Under the pieces are notes generated by a model, which saw only the letters and a program-made list of their open reading frames with translations, was not told where the DNA came from and searched no databases. 52,572 nt of DNA from contig JAGANS010000062.1 of NCBI GenBank assembly GCA_017624155.1, positions 1 through 52,572 of the forward strand, in the 5' to 3' direction. Origin of the DNA: Muribaculaceae bacterium. Its GTDB lineage: Bacteria > Bacteroidota > Bacteroidia > Bacteroidales > Muribaculaceae. Shown here one piece after another: positions 23,795 through 33,009 of the stretch (within the stretch, counting starts at the first letter, position 1; each line of letters starts with the position of its first letter). The translations under genes were made by a program, and so were the position numbers.

Positions 23795-25927
23795 ATGTCC
23801 AAACCAATCATCGCAACCGCAATGGCTATATTTGCCACTCACGCAGCCGCCACAGCGCAGCTGCAATATCCCGATGCCCCGCAGGACGGCACCACATACG
23901 AGGCTTTCGGCATCAAAGTCGACGACCGCTACCGCCCGCTCGAGAACGATACAGCGGCCGCCACGCTCGACTGGGTAAAGGCCGAGAACGAGCTCACCGG
24001 CGCATATCTGTCCCGCATACCCTTCCGCAACGCGATCCGCGACCGCATCACCGCGCTCAACAACTATGCCAAGACCGGTATGCCCTGGCTCGAAAACGAC
24101 GGCCTGTACTACTGGGCTCACAACGACGGCCTGCGCAACCAGTCAGTGATATACCGCGGCAAGACACCCTACGCTGCCGATGCCGAGATATTCCTCGACC
24201 CCAACAAGCTGAGCGACGACGGCACCGTGGCCCTCACAGGTCTGTTCCAGAGCCACGACGGTCGCTTCACAGCCTACACCATATCGCGAAGCGGATCAGA
24301 CTGGACCGAAATATATGTGATGGACACCGCCACACGCAAGCTGCTGTCCGACCACATCGAATGGGCCAAGTTCACCGGCGCAGCATGGGATGGCAACGGA
24401 TTCTATTACAGCGCATATCCACGCCCCGAAGCCGGCAAGGAGTTTTCGAGCGCAAACGAATACCACACCGTATATTACCACCGCCTCGGCACGCCACAGA
24501 CCGACGACAAGGTGATTTACGAGAACCGCAAGGAGCCCCTGCACTTCCACTCGGCCAAGGTAACCGACGACGGCCGTTTCCTCATTATCGAGGGCGGCGG
24601 ACAGGGCTTTGGTAACTCTCTGTACTTCAGGGATCTCCGCAATCCCGACAGCCGATGGGTCACCGTCGAGGAATCGCAGGACTATATTCTCGACGTCATC
24701 GACTCGACCCACGACGGCAAGCTGCTCGTCTACACCTCGGTAGACGCTCCGCGCTACCGCTTCGTTGCAATCGACACCCAGGCTCCCGACCGCTCGCAGT
24801 GGGTCGATATCCTGCCCGAGGATCCCGAGGCTGTGCTCACTGCCGTGAACCTGCTTATCAACAACCGCGTCATAGCCACATACGACCGCGACGCCGCCAA
24901 CCGCGCCTACCTCTATGACCCCGACGGCAAGTTCGTCGAAGAGATAAAGCTTCCCACCTACGGCTCGGTAAGCTTCTCATCCTCACACAAGAGCCCCGAA
25001 GTATTCTACAGCTTCTCCTCCTTCACATACCCGCCCACAATATTCTCCTACGACAGCCTGCGCCATCGCAGCACACCCATCCATGAGACCGCCCTCAAGG
25101 GCTTCAACCCCGCCGACTATGTCACCGAGCAGGTGTTCTACACATCGAAGGACGGGACAAAAGTTCCTATGTTCATCACATATAAGAAAGGACTCAAGAA
25201 GGACGGCAGCAATCCCGTATATCTCTACGGCTACGGCGGCTTCAACATCACCCTCAACCCATCGTTCTCGCCATCGCGTCTCTTTTGGCTCGAAAACGGC
25301 GGCATCTACGCCCAGGCCAACCTCCGCGGGGGCGCCGAATACGGCGACGCATGGCACGAAGCCGGCACCAAGATGCACAAGCAGAATGTATTCGACGACT
25401 TCATCTCGGCCGGTGAATACATGATCAGGGAAGGCTGGACCAAGCCCGAGCTGCTTACCATCGAGGGCGGCTCCAACGGCGGCCTCCTCGTGGGCGCATG
25501 CGTCAATCAGCGGCCCGAGCTCTTCCGCGTGGCCATACCCCGTGTAGGCGTCATGGACATGATGCGCTACCACCTCTTCACCATCGGATGGAACTGGGCC
25601 AGCGACTACGGCACAGCCGACGACTCGCCCGAGATGGCCCGCTATCTGCTTGGATACTCGCCCCTGCATACCATCCGCAACGACGGCACCCCCTACCCCT
25701 CGATACTCGTCACTACCGCCGACCATGACGACCGCGTAGTGCCCGCCCACTCGTTCAAATACGCCGCCGCCCTCCAGGCCGCCGATACGGGCGACAACCC
25801 CAAGCTCATCCGTATCGACTCAAAGGCAGGCCACGGCGCAGGCAAGCCGATTGCCAAAGTCATCGACGAATGGACCGACATATACTCGTTCATACTCTAC
25901 AATCTGGGCCGACAACCCCTCAAATGA
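23795..25927 (+). CDS. Prolyl oligopeptidase (S9A), exported
   Basis: 710 residues from the ATG at 23795 (MSKPII), with a signal peptide of about 20 residues (HAAATA). A seven-bladed propeller region is followed by the alpha/beta-hydrolase domain. The catalytic triad is Ser560 in EGGSNGGLL, an Asp in DHDDRVVP and His680 in GHGAGKP. The length matches classical prolyl oligopeptidases. It cleaves peptides after proline. It is the first gene of a run of seven closely packed plus-strand genes and overlaps the next by 4 bases (ATGA). Confidence 0.93.
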   Translation: MSKPIIATAMAIFATHAAATAQLQYPDAPQDGTTYEAFGIKVDDRYRPLENDTAAATLDWVKAENELTGAYLSRIPFRNAIRDRITALNNYAKTGMPWLENDGLYYWAHNDGLRNQSVIYRGKTPYAADAEIFLDPNKLSDDGTVALTGLFQSHDGRFTAYTISRSGSDWTEIYVMDTATRKLLSDHIEWAKFTGAAWDGNGFYYSAYPRPEAGKEFSSANEYHTVYYHRLGTPQTDDKVIYENRKEPLHFHSAKVTDDGRFLIIEGGGQGFGNSLYFRDLRNPDSRWVTVEESQDYILDVIDSTHDGKLLVYTSVDAPRYRFVAIDTQAPDRSQWVDILPEDPEAVLTAVNLLINNRVIATYDRDAANRAYLYDPDGKFVEEIKLPTYGSVSFSSSHKSPEVFYSFSSFTYPPTIFSYDSLRHRSTPIHETALKGFNPADYVTEQVFYTSKDGTKVPMFITYKKGLKKDGSNPVYLYGYGGFNITLNPSFSPSRLFWLENGGIYAQANLRGGAEYGDAWHEAGTKMHKQNVFDDFISAGEYMIREGWTKPELLTIEGGSNGGLLVGACVNQRPELFRVAIPRVGVMDMMRYHLFTIGWNWASDYGTADDSPEMARYLLGYSPLHTIRNDGTPYPSILVTTADHDDRVVPAHSFKYAAALQAADTGDNPKLIRIDSKAGHGAGKPIAKVIDEWTDIYSFILYNLGRQPLK

Positions 25928-26862
25928 AGCGTTCACCGATCACTGCATTTCTCACATCGGCCGCCGCGGCTATTCTCTGCGGTGCCTGCTTCACGGGCAT
26001 CGAGAGTACCCCGCGCATCACCGGAGCCGACGTACGCCAGGCCGGTGCCCTCGGCTCGCCCGAGCAGGCCCTCACAGCCGTTGTCATCCCCGAGGCGCCA
26101 TCGGCTTGGGCACCCGGCAAACGCTGGCTCGTCGCCGACAGCCGCATTTCCATGATATTCACAGCCGCCTCGACAGGCACCGACCTTGCCGCCGGCGACA
26201 ATATAGTCCTCGCCGATTCGCGTCGGATACCCACATTCTCGGGCAAGGACGGCATGGAACTCCGTTTCACCGGCCCGGACGGCCAGACGCTGTATTACCG
26301 CCCCGACATTGCGGCCGACGACTGGGCCGACAGCCCGTCGCTCGCCGTGCCATTCGCCGTCGAGCTATCTGCTGTGGCAATCGCCGACTCTCTGATGCGC
26401 GGCCACACATATTATATTACAACCCCGCTGTGGTATGACGCCGACGGCCGGGCCGTCGAGGGACTGCGCCACGTACCCGTAACGGTCGACAGCGTCATCC
26501 CCGGCACCGAGCGCTATCCGCTCCGCGTCGCATTCACCCCTCCGCACAGCCTCGGCGATAAGCAGCGCTACATACTCATGACCTACGGCACCGCATCGTC
26601 GGCCACCCGCAATTTCGACCGGCTGTTCTCTTTCAACGATCCACGCAAGTCCTACCCGCGCATCACCGACAAGATCTGGGACAACATCATCCACTCGCGC
26701 GTCGAGGAAGGTATGACACGCGACGAATGTCGCCTTGCCCTCGGCGCCCCGGCTTCCATCGACCGCGGTGCTACCCGCGGATTCCAGATGGAGCGATGGA
26801 GCTACGACAACGGCGTGTATCTCCTGTTTGAGGACGGCATTTTAATACGTTTCCGCACATGA
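25924..26862 (+). CDS. Lipoprotein with C-terminal SmpA/OmlA (BamE-like) domain
   Basis: 312 residues from the ATG at 25924, which overlaps the protease stop (ATGA); the frame is also open upstream. The lipoprotein signal peptide ends LCGAC. The central part is beta-rich without a recognised family. The last 70 residues match the SmpA/OmlA fold (VEEGMTRDECRLALGAP, then MERWSYDNGVYLLFEDGILI), as in BamE. A role at the outer membrane is likely, but the protein is far larger than BamE. It overlaps the next gene by 4 bases. Confidence 0.75.
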   Translation: MKRSPITAFLTSAAAAILCGACFTGIESTPRITGADVRQAGALGSPEQALTAVVIPEAPSAWAPGKRWLVADSRISMIFTAASTGTDLAAGDNIVLADSRRIPTFSGKDGMELRFTGPDGQTLYYRPDIAADDWADSPSLAVPFAVELSAVAIADSLMRGHTYYITTPLWYDADGRAVEGLRHVPVTVDSVIPGTERYPLRVAFTPPHSLGDKQRYILMTYGTASSATRNFDRLFSFNDPRKSYPRITDKIWDNIIHSRVEEGMTRDECRLALGAPASIDRGATRGFQMERWSYDNGVYLLFEDGILIRFRT

Positions 26863-27629
26863 AGCTGCTATTTCTCGGCACCGGCACATCAATAGGCGTG
26901 CCCGTCATCGGCTGCAACTGCGCCACCTGCACGTCCACCGACCCCTGCGACACCCGCCTGCGCACATCGGCCCTGCTGATGTTCGATGACGGAATCAACG
27001 TGCTGATCGACTGCGGACCCGACTTCCGGCAGCAGATTCTTGCCGCCGGCTCGCCCGAGCTCGAGGCCCTCGTCCTCACCCACAGCCACTACGACCACAC
27101 CGGAGGCATCGACGACCTGCGCCCCTACTGCAAGGGCAACAGGCACTTCCCCACCTATTGCACAGCGGACGTCGACGCCGACCTGCGCGTCCGCAATCCA
27201 TGGTCATTTGCCGAGAAACTATATCCCGGCGTCCCCACATTCGACATCCGCGACATCAGGCCCATGGAATCCTTCGACATCGCCGGCCACACATTCCTGC
27301 CCCTGCCCGTGATGCACGCCGCATTGCCTATCGTGGGCTATATGACCGGGGGCCTCGCATATATCACCGACTGCAAGGCTATGCCCGACGAGACCCTCCG
27401 TGCCATCACCGGCGTCGACACCCTCGTCATCAATGCCCTGCGCCACAAGGAGCACCAGTCGCACATCTGCCTTGCCCAGGCTCTCGACATCATCAGGCGG
27501 GCACATCCGCGCATAGCCTACCTCATACACATGAGCCACGACATCGGTCCCGAGGCTTCGGTAACACTTCCGCCGGGCGTACACTTCGCCCACGACGGCC
27601 TGCTGATCGAAATCAATCAACAATCATAA
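26859..27629 (+). CDS. MBL-fold metallo-hydrolase (PhnP-like phosphodiesterase type)
   Basis: 256 residues. The metallo-beta-lactamase motif is THSHYDHTGG (His75, His77, Asp79, His80). An N-terminal cysteine cluster GCNCATCTSTDPC (19-30) resembles the structural zinc site of PhnP and related cyclic-phosphate phosphodiesterases. Further metal ligands are suggested by MHAALPIVGY and TDCKA. It is cytoplasmic. Start overlaps the previous stop (ATGA). Exact substrate unknown. Confidence 0.87.
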   Translation: MKLLFLGTGTSIGVPVIGCNCATCTSTDPCDTRLRTSALLMFDDGINVLIDCGPDFRQQILAAGSPELEALVLTHSHYDHTGGIDDLRPYCKGNRHFPTYCTADVDADLRVRNPWSFAEKLYPGVPTFDIRDIRPMESFDIAGHTFLPLPVMHAALPIVGYMTGGLAYITDCKAMPDETLRAITGVDTLVINALRHKEHQSHICLAQALDIIRRAHPRIAYLIHMSHDIGPEASVTLPPGVHFAHDGLLIEINQQS

Positions 27630-27639
27630 GCTCAAAGCA

Positions 27640-28521
27640 ATGAAACCCTCCGACTTTATCCACCCCGAGGACGCCGCAGCTCTCCGCCAGATGGAGAGCA
27701 TACCCGGCTTCCCGACATTTGTCAAAAAGTTCTATGCGCTTGGCTTCGAGAAACTGCAATACGGCATCAACATGGCCTCGGCCATCCGCCTGTCGGAGAA
27801 GCAGATGCCCGAGCTCTACCGCCATCTGCCCCCTATCTGCGAGAAACTCGGCATCCCCGAGCCCGAGTTCTATCTCTCGATGGATCCATATCCCAACGCA
27901 TGGACATTCGGCGACACACGGATATACATCACCGTAACGTCAGCCCTCGTCGACATGATGAGCGACGAGGAACTCGACGCCGTCATCGCCCATGAATGCG
28001 GACACATCCTATGCCGCCACGTCCTGTATCACTCCGTGGCCGAATACATTCTCAGCGGTGTCGACTCCCTCGGTATGCTCGGCGCCCTTACCGTTCCCCT
28101 CAAGTATGCCATCCTCTACTGGCAGCGCAAGAGCGAGCTCTCCTGCGACCGCGCCGGCGCCATCGTCACTTCGCCGCAGACTGTCGCCCAGGTAATGGCA
28201 CGCCTCGCCGGCGGCCCGCGCAGCCTCACCCAGAATATCGACATGCAGCAATGGGCTGCTCAGGCCGATCAGTACGACAAGATATGCAAGGACGGCCTGT
28301 GGAACAAAACCCTTCAGACCGCCGCAATCATGGAAGCAAGCCACCCGTTCGCAGCCGTGCGCGTACGCGAAATCCTCAACTGGTCCAAGACGCCACAGTA
28401 TCAGAATATCGTCAATGGCCTCAACAACCGACTGCCTCAGCCGGGCCATTGCCCTCAGTGCGGCCGCCCCGTCGATCCCGCGTGGAAATTCTGCCTCCAC
28501 TGCGGCTATAAACTTCAGTGA
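27640..28521 (+). CDS. M48-family zinc metallopeptidase with C-terminal zinc ribbon
   Basis: 293 residues. The zinc-binding motif is HECGH (His118-His122) and the likely third ligand is Glu166 in SELSCDRAG, as in HtpX/Ste24-type enzymes. Unlike HtpX there is no clear pair of N-terminal membrane helices. The C-terminus carries a CPQC...CLHC zinc ribbon. It is ten bases downstream of the MBL gene. Shared zinc-ribbon tails with the gene two positions downstream suggest a functional group. Confidence 0.85.
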   Translation: MKPSDFIHPEDAAALRQMESIPGFPTFVKKFYALGFEKLQYGINMASAIRLSEKQMPELYRHLPPICEKLGIPEPEFYLSMDPYPNAWTFGDTRIYITVTSALVDMMSDEELDAVIAHECGHILCRHVLYHSVAEYILSGVDSLGMLGALTVPLKYAILYWQRKSELSCDRAGAIVTSPQTVAQVMARLAGGPRSLTQNIDMQQWAAQADQYDKICKDGLWNKTLQTAAIMEASHPFAAVRVREILNWSKTPQYQNIVNGLNNRLPQPGHCPQCGRPVDPAWKFCLHCGYKLQ

Positions 28522-28541
28522 ATAACTTACTTATTATAAAT

Positions 28542-28805
28542 ATGAAATCCTTGTTTGACGAAAACGGCGTGCTCAACGTCAGCGACATCGTCACCGACAG
28601 CGCCTCTTTCAAGACTATCATGGCCGACGGTATCGTCACCGACGACGAACTCGACGCTCAGACACATCGCGCAATCGATGCCCTGCGCCACCTGCAGGAC
28701 ATCTGCACCCCCGAGCAACAGGCGGCCGTGCTCGACGCTATCACCGAGCTAAGCGTCCTCTTTGCATCATATCACATTCACGAACTTCAGGATTTACGCA
28801 GATAA
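28542..28805 (+). CDS. Small acidic protein of unknown function
   Basis: 87 residues from the ATG at 28542; a GTG at 28518 overlapping the previous stop is possible. It is mainly helical and acidic (MADGIVTDDELDAQTHRAIDALRHLQD), somewhat like TerB/EF-hand-type short helical proteins, but no family is claimed. Its stop overlaps the next ATG by one base (TAATG), so it is a real, translated member of the operon. Confidence 0.65.
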   Translation: MKSLFDENGVLNVSDIVTDSASFKTIMADGIVTDDELDAQTHRAIDALRHLQDICTPEQQAAVLDAITELSVLFASYHIHELQDLRR

Positions 28806-29341
28806 TGGGAACTTTCAGCACTAAAAAGAATCTGGCCGCACCTGCCGAACTCATTCCGGCCATGGCCGACCGCATTTGCGCCGACTTCCAGGCCGACGGC
28901 TTCGATGTAAAGCGTGAGGAACTTATCAGCGGTGGTGTCGACATCTCCATCGCCAAGGGCGGTGTCTTCAAGGCCGTCCTCGGCCTCAAATCGGCCCTCA
29001 AGGTATCCCTTATCCCGGCTACCGACGGCGTGGCCTTCGATGCCGGCGTGGGCATATTCGGCCAGCAGGCCATACCCACCGTCATCAGCTACTTCTTCCT
29101 GTGGCCCGTACTCGTCACACAGATATGGGGCATGGTGCAACAGTCCAAGCTCGACGACCGGGCCCTCGCATCCGCACAGGCCGTCATCAACGAGCACAAT
29201 GCCCGGCCCTATGCCTCCAACGCATGGCAGCCCGGACCGGCACCTGCCACCCCGGGCGCAGCGGCATTCTGCACACAGTGCGGCAGCCCCGTCCCTCCCG
29301 GCTCACGTTTCTGCCCCGGCTGCGGCTCCAGACTCGCATGA
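28805..29341 (+). CDS. Zinc-ribbon protein with membrane-associated segment
   Basis: 178 residues. An alpha/beta N-terminal part is followed by one hydrophobic stretch (AIPTVISYFFLWPVLVTQIWGM, about 97-118) and a Pro/Ala linker. It ends in a double-CxxC zinc ribbon (FCTQCGSPVPPGSRFCPGCG, 155-174). Function unknown. It overlaps the previous gene by one base and the next by four. Confidence 0.7.
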   Translation: MGTFSTKKNLAAPAELIPAMADRICADFQADGFDVKREELISGGVDISIAKGGVFKAVLGLKSALKVSLIPATDGVAFDAGVGIFGQQAIPTVISYFFLWPVLVTQIWGMVQQSKLDDRALASAQAVINEHNARPYASNAWQPGPAPATPGAAAFCTQCGSPVPPGSRFCPGCGSRLA

Positions 29342-30207
29342 ACCTCACCGAATTTTTCCATAATACACTCGCAGGGCACGAAGACGACCCTGCCGCACAG
29401 CGACAGGTAGCCCGGGCCGTGCTCTCCGCCCCCGCAACACCCGAGAGCACGGCCCTGCTCGCCCTCATGTACCACGAAGGCATCGGCGTCAAGGCCGATC
29501 TCGATAAGGCATTCGACCTCGCAGAAAAAGCCGCTGCCGACGGCGAGGGGCTCGCATATTTCCTGCTCGGATACATGTGCGACAATATCGAGACCCCGGA
29601 TCAGCGCACCGGCGGCCCCAGGCAGAAATACGATCACTACGACGCCGAGCGCTTCTACACCCTCTGCGCCGCCACCGACTGCCGATGGTCAGATGCCGCA
29701 CACCTGTGGCTCGGCGATTACTTCATGGACAGTGCTCAGGGCGGCGATCCCGACCAAGCCGTTGAGCACTACGAAGCCATCGCCGACAACAACGCCGAGG
29801 CAGCCGGCAAACTCAGCGACTACTACTGGGATCAGCTCGACGTAGATGCCATCATTCCCGACGAATTCCGCGACAGGGAGCTTGAAGAGAAGAGCTATCA
29901 CTGGACATCCGTTGCCGTGCGCCTCAATCCCCACGACTACAGCTACCGCATGGGCTGGTGCCACGCCGACGGTATCGGATGCAACAAAGCTTTCCGCCTC
30001 GCCCGCAAATACTGGGAGGATGCCTACGAATTCGGCGACTGGCAGGCCGCCGAAGCCATTGCCGACCTCTATGAGGAGCGGCTCGAAGAGCTACAGGCAC
30101 GCCCCGAGCCGCCCGAGTCGGAATGTTCGACATGCACACGCGAGATTGCCTCATGGCGCAAACTCGCCGCACGTACCCGCGAACGCCTTGGCGAGTCTAA
30201 AGTTTAG
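29338..30207 (+). CDS. Sel1/TPR-like repeat protein
   Basis: 289 residues from the ATG at 29338 (MNLTEFF), overlapping the zinc-ribbon stop codon as ATGA. The sequence holds Sel1-type repeats (ALLALMYHEGIGVKADLDKAFDLAEKAA; SYRMGWCHADGIGCNKAFRLARKYWEDAY), which generally act as protein-binding scaffolds. No signal peptide is seen, so it is likely cytoplasmic. It is the last gene of the operon that starts with prolyl oligopeptidase. Confidence 0.75.
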   Translation: MNLTEFFHNTLAGHEDDPAAQRQVARAVLSAPATPESTALLALMYHEGIGVKADLDKAFDLAEKAAADGEGLAYFLLGYMCDNIETPDQRTGGPRQKYDHYDAERFYTLCAATDCRWSDAAHLWLGDYFMDSAQGGDPDQAVEHYEAIADNNAEAAGKLSDYYWDQLDVDAIIPDEFRDRELEEKSYHWTSVAVRLNPHDYSYRMGWCHADGIGCNKAFRLARKYWEDAYEFGDWQAAEAIADLYEERLEELQARPEPPESECSTCTREIASWRKLAARTRERLGESKV

Positions 30208-30244
30208 GTTGAAGGTTGAAGCCCTTGCTTCTAAACCCTAAACC

Positions 30245-30282
30245 TAAACCATAAACCGACCAAGAGGGCGGGCTTCGCACGC
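30245..30282. repeat. Dispersed intergenic repeat, copy B (core inverted relative to copy A)
   Basis: The TAAACC-rich 22-base part matches 1668-1689 with one change. The following 16 bases (GGCGGGCTTCGCACGC, 30267-30282) are the exact reverse complement of 1690-1705. An extra telomere-like run AACCCTAAACCTAAACC precedes it. There is no gene between 30208 and 30356. Confidence 0.75.
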
Positions 30283-30302
30283 TGCACGCCCCTGTTTTTT
30301 AT

Positions 30303-30333
30303 TTGCATATTATGATTTTTTAAGTTAACTTTG
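30303..30333 (+). promoter_or_regulatory. Promoter of the acyltransferase/glycosidase operon
   Basis: TTG (30303-30305), a 20-base spacer and TAACTTTG (30326-30333), with the start codon 24 bases downstream. Confidence 0.7.
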
Positions 30334-30356
30334 TGCCATATACAACCTTTAATTCT

Positions 30357-31580
30357 ATGACCGAAAATAACAACTATTTTGCGCGGCGCAACCTCGCTAT
30401 CGACATGCTGAGGGCGCTAACGATGTTTACGATGATTTTCGTAAACGACCTGTGGTCGGTTCACGACGTCCCACACTGGATGGAGCACGCCGTTGTCGGC
30501 GAAGACTTCGCCGGACTTTCCGACTTCGTATTTCCCTGCTTTCTCTTCGCAATGGGCATGTCCATCCCCTACGCCATCGAGAGCCGCTACAGCAAAGGCC
30601 TCTCGGGCGAATCAACCCTTGCCCACATTCTCAAGCGCACATTCGCCCTGCTCATCATGGGCGTATGCACCGTCAATGCCGGCAATCTTGCACCCGACAT
30701 TCCTTACAACGCCGGCGGTTATTATCTGATGATGGTGGCCGGATTTATCCTCATCTGGAACAAATATCCCACTGACCCCGGCCGCAAATGGCTGTTCAAC
30801 ACCCTTGAGGTGCTCGGCTGGGCCATCCTGCTGTTCCTGATGTTCACCTGCCGCCATGCCGACGGCTCCGTATTCCGTTCGAGCTGGTGGGGTATCCTCG
30901 GCCTTATCGGCTGGGCATATCTGTTCTGTGCCATGGTATATCTGCTGCTTCGTCACAACTTCGGTGCACTCCTCGGCGTATTCATCGGTCTTGTCGTGAT
31001 ATGCGTGCTCAACACCCCGCTGCGCGAGGAATTCGGCGGCAAGCCGATTCTCGATTTCCCGGAAGGAAACTTCTACGGCCAGGCTCTCGGTATCGTGCAT
31101 CTCGGCAACGGATGCCTCGCCGCTCTCTCCATGGGCGGGGTGATGCTCTCGGTCGTGTGCTCGCGCATGGCCGGCTACAGCGATAACCGCCGCTTGGGCA
31201 TCGGACTTGCCTCGGCCGCCATTATGCTTGTCATAGCGCTGATTCTCCACTGCTTCTTCATCGTATCGAAGCTCGGAGAAACACCCTGCTGGATTTTCTA
31301 CACCCTTGCAATATCGCTGACGCTCTACTTCACATTCACATGGCTCAACAGCCGCGGCCTCTCGGGCTGGTTTGCCATCATACGCCCCGCCGGCACTGCC
31401 ACGCTCACCGCCTACGTCCTTCCTTATGTAGCTTACGGTATCACATATTTTACCGACTGGCACATGCCCGACTGGTTTACACACGGCATCTGGGGCATCG
31501 TCAACTGCCTGTGCTTCTCATTCATCATAATCCTCATCACAGGACTTCTTGAACGGATACACATTAAACTTAAGATATGA
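30357..31580 (+). CDS. NagX/DUF5009-like integral membrane acyltransferase-family protein
   Basis: 407 residues from the ATG at 30357 (MTENNNYF); an upstream in-frame ATG at 30333 falls in the promoter. It has about ten membrane helices. The N-terminal RNLAIDMLRALTMFTMIFVNDL and the FVFPCFLFAMGMSIPYAIE segment are typical of the heparan-alpha-glucosaminide acetyltransferase-like family (DUF5009/YeiB/NagX). In gut Bacteroidetes such proteins usually sit with glycan-degrading enzymes, and here a GH-like lipoprotein follows with a 4-base overlap. A sugar acetyl-transfer role is inferred. Confidence 0.82.
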   Translation: MTENNNYFARRNLAIDMLRALTMFTMIFVNDLWSVHDVPHWMEHAVVGEDFAGLSDFVFPCFLFAMGMSIPYAIESRYSKGLSGESTLAHILKRTFALLIMGVCTVNAGNLAPDIPYNAGGYYLMMVAGFILIWNKYPTDPGRKWLFNTLEVLGWAILLFLMFTCRHADGSVFRSSWWGILGLIGWAYLFCAMVYLLLRHNFGALLGVFIGLVVICVLNTPLREEFGGKPILDFPEGNFYGQALGIVHLGNGCLAALSMGGVMLSVVCSRMAGYSDNRRLGIGLASAAIMLVIALILHCFFIVSKLGETPCWIFYTLAISLTLYFTFTWLNSRGLSGWFAIIRPAGTATLTAYVLPYVAYGITYFTDWHMPDWFTHGIWGIVNCLCFSFIIILITGLLERIHIKLKI

Positions 31581-32989
31581 AAAAACTGCTGCTACTTGTC
31601 ATCGCAGCCATCGCCGCCTCATCGCTGATGTGCTGCAAGAAAAAAATTCAGGAAACGGAGCCTCAGCGCCCCATGTTCTGGACCTGGCTCGACTACCGTC
31701 CGACCATGAACTTCGACTCGATGTGCGCCGTTATGGACAGCGCCGGAATCGACGGTCTGATGCTCAACGCCCCCACCCCCGACGACTACCGCCGGCTCAT
31801 TCCCATCGCCAACAAGCACGGCATCACCGTCTACGCCTGGCTGTGGACTCTCAACCTCGAGCACGACCGCAAGCAGATCGTGGCCGAGCACCCCGAGTGG
31901 CTCAGCGTCAACCGCGACGGATATAGCCTCGCCGACTCGATGGCCTATGTGCCCCACTACACATTCCTCTGCCCCGCTCTGCCCGAAGTTCGACAGTACC
32001 TCAAGGACCGCGTGCGCTCATTCGCCGAGGTCGAAGGCCTCGAAGGCATTGCCATCGACTTCAACCGCTTTGTCGACGTTCTCCTCCCCACAACCCGCTG
32101 GCCACGATTCGGCATCGAGCAGGATAAGGAATACCCGCAATGGGACTACGGATACCATCCCGCAATGATCGAAAAGTTCAAAGCTCTCCACGGCTATGAT
32201 CCGCGCGAACAGGAAGACCCCGCGCAGGATACCCTGTGGCGGCAGTTCCGCTGCGATCAGGTCACCGAGGTGGCCAACGAACTCGCCGAAGTCGTACACG
32301 AATGCGGCAAGGTAATGGCCGCATCTCCTTTCCCGACATCCAAGGTAGGCTCGCGCATGGTGCGCCAGGACTGGAAAAACTGGGACCTCGACGTCGTATT
32401 CCCGATGGTCTACCACAATTTCTACACCTGCGACCCCAGCTTCATCGCCGACTGCGCCCTTGAGAACGAGCGCGACCTCAACGGCTCGTCGACGCAGCTC
32501 TACTGCGGTATGATGGCATTCGACACCACTGCCATATTCGAGTGCATGGACTCGGCATTTGCCAACGGCGCCAAGGGCATAGCCCTCTTCACCGTCCAGG
32601 GCCTGCGCACACCGTCGATCCGCGGCCGCTTCAAGGCCTATGCCGACAGCATGCGCGCAGTCCGCGCCGAGGGTAAGCTCGCGCCGCGTCCCGGCCGTGC
32701 CGCTGCCGCCGATCCCGACCCGTTCAGCCATCCCGGCGTACTGGCCCGCGTCAACAAAGCCATGCAGCGCCTTATGCTGCCAGCCGACGCCCCCAAGGAC
32801 GCTGTCTTGCCCGACATCAAGCCCGGCGAATACCGCCTCATCGAGCGCAACAACGACCTGCAGCGCTATCTCGTCACCGACTCCATGTCGGGCCGCGAAT
32901 TCAAGGTCAGCTTCTATACATTCGGCGACGTGCTCTTCGGCTGGCGTGTAGCCGCCACCGACACCCCCGACCGCGTAATATGCCAGTAA
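31577..32989 (+). CDS. Glycoside-hydrolase-like (GHL10-type) TIM-barrel lipoprotein
   Basis: 470 residues with a lipoprotein signal peptide ending SLMCC (Cys19/20). The body is a TIM-barrel of the glycosyl-hydrolase-like type: FWTWLDYRP, GIDGLMLNAPTPDDY, HGITVYAWLWTLN, EGIAIDFNRFVD and DVVFPMVYHNFY. A smaller C-terminal domain follows (about 390-470). The strand-end acidic residues (for example D in AIDFNR) are plausible catalytic residues, but the substrate is unknown. It is coupled to the NagX-like gene upstream and the CBM9-like gene downstream. Confidence 0.75.
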   Translation: MKKLLLLVIAAIAASSLMCCKKKIQETEPQRPMFWTWLDYRPTMNFDSMCAVMDSAGIDGLMLNAPTPDDYRRLIPIANKHGITVYAWLWTLNLEHDRKQIVAEHPEWLSVNRDGYSLADSMAYVPHYTFLCPALPEVRQYLKDRVRSFAEVEGLEGIAIDFNRFVDVLLPTTRWPRFGIEQDKEYPQWDYGYHPAMIEKFKALHGYDPREQEDPAQDTLWRQFRCDQVTEVANELAEVVHECGKVMAASPFPTSKVGSRMVRQDWKNWDLDVVFPMVYHNFYTCDPSFIADCALENERDLNGSSTQLYCGMMAFDTTAIFECMDSAFANGAKGIALFTVQGLRTPSIRGRFKAYADSMRAVRAEGKLAPRPGRAAAADPDPFSHPGVLARVNKAMQRLMLPADAPKDAVLPDIKPGEYRLIERNNDLQRYLVTDSMSGREFKVSFYTFGDVLFGWRVAATDTPDRVICQ

Positions 32990-33009
32990 CCTTACGGCCT
33001 CAGCACAGC

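Noticed and set aside
30233..30257. Telomere-like CCCTAAACCTAAACC sequence
   Set aside because: It is too short and lies inside the dispersed repeat. All genes around it are ordinary bacterial genes, so it is not a eukaryotic telomere or contamination.
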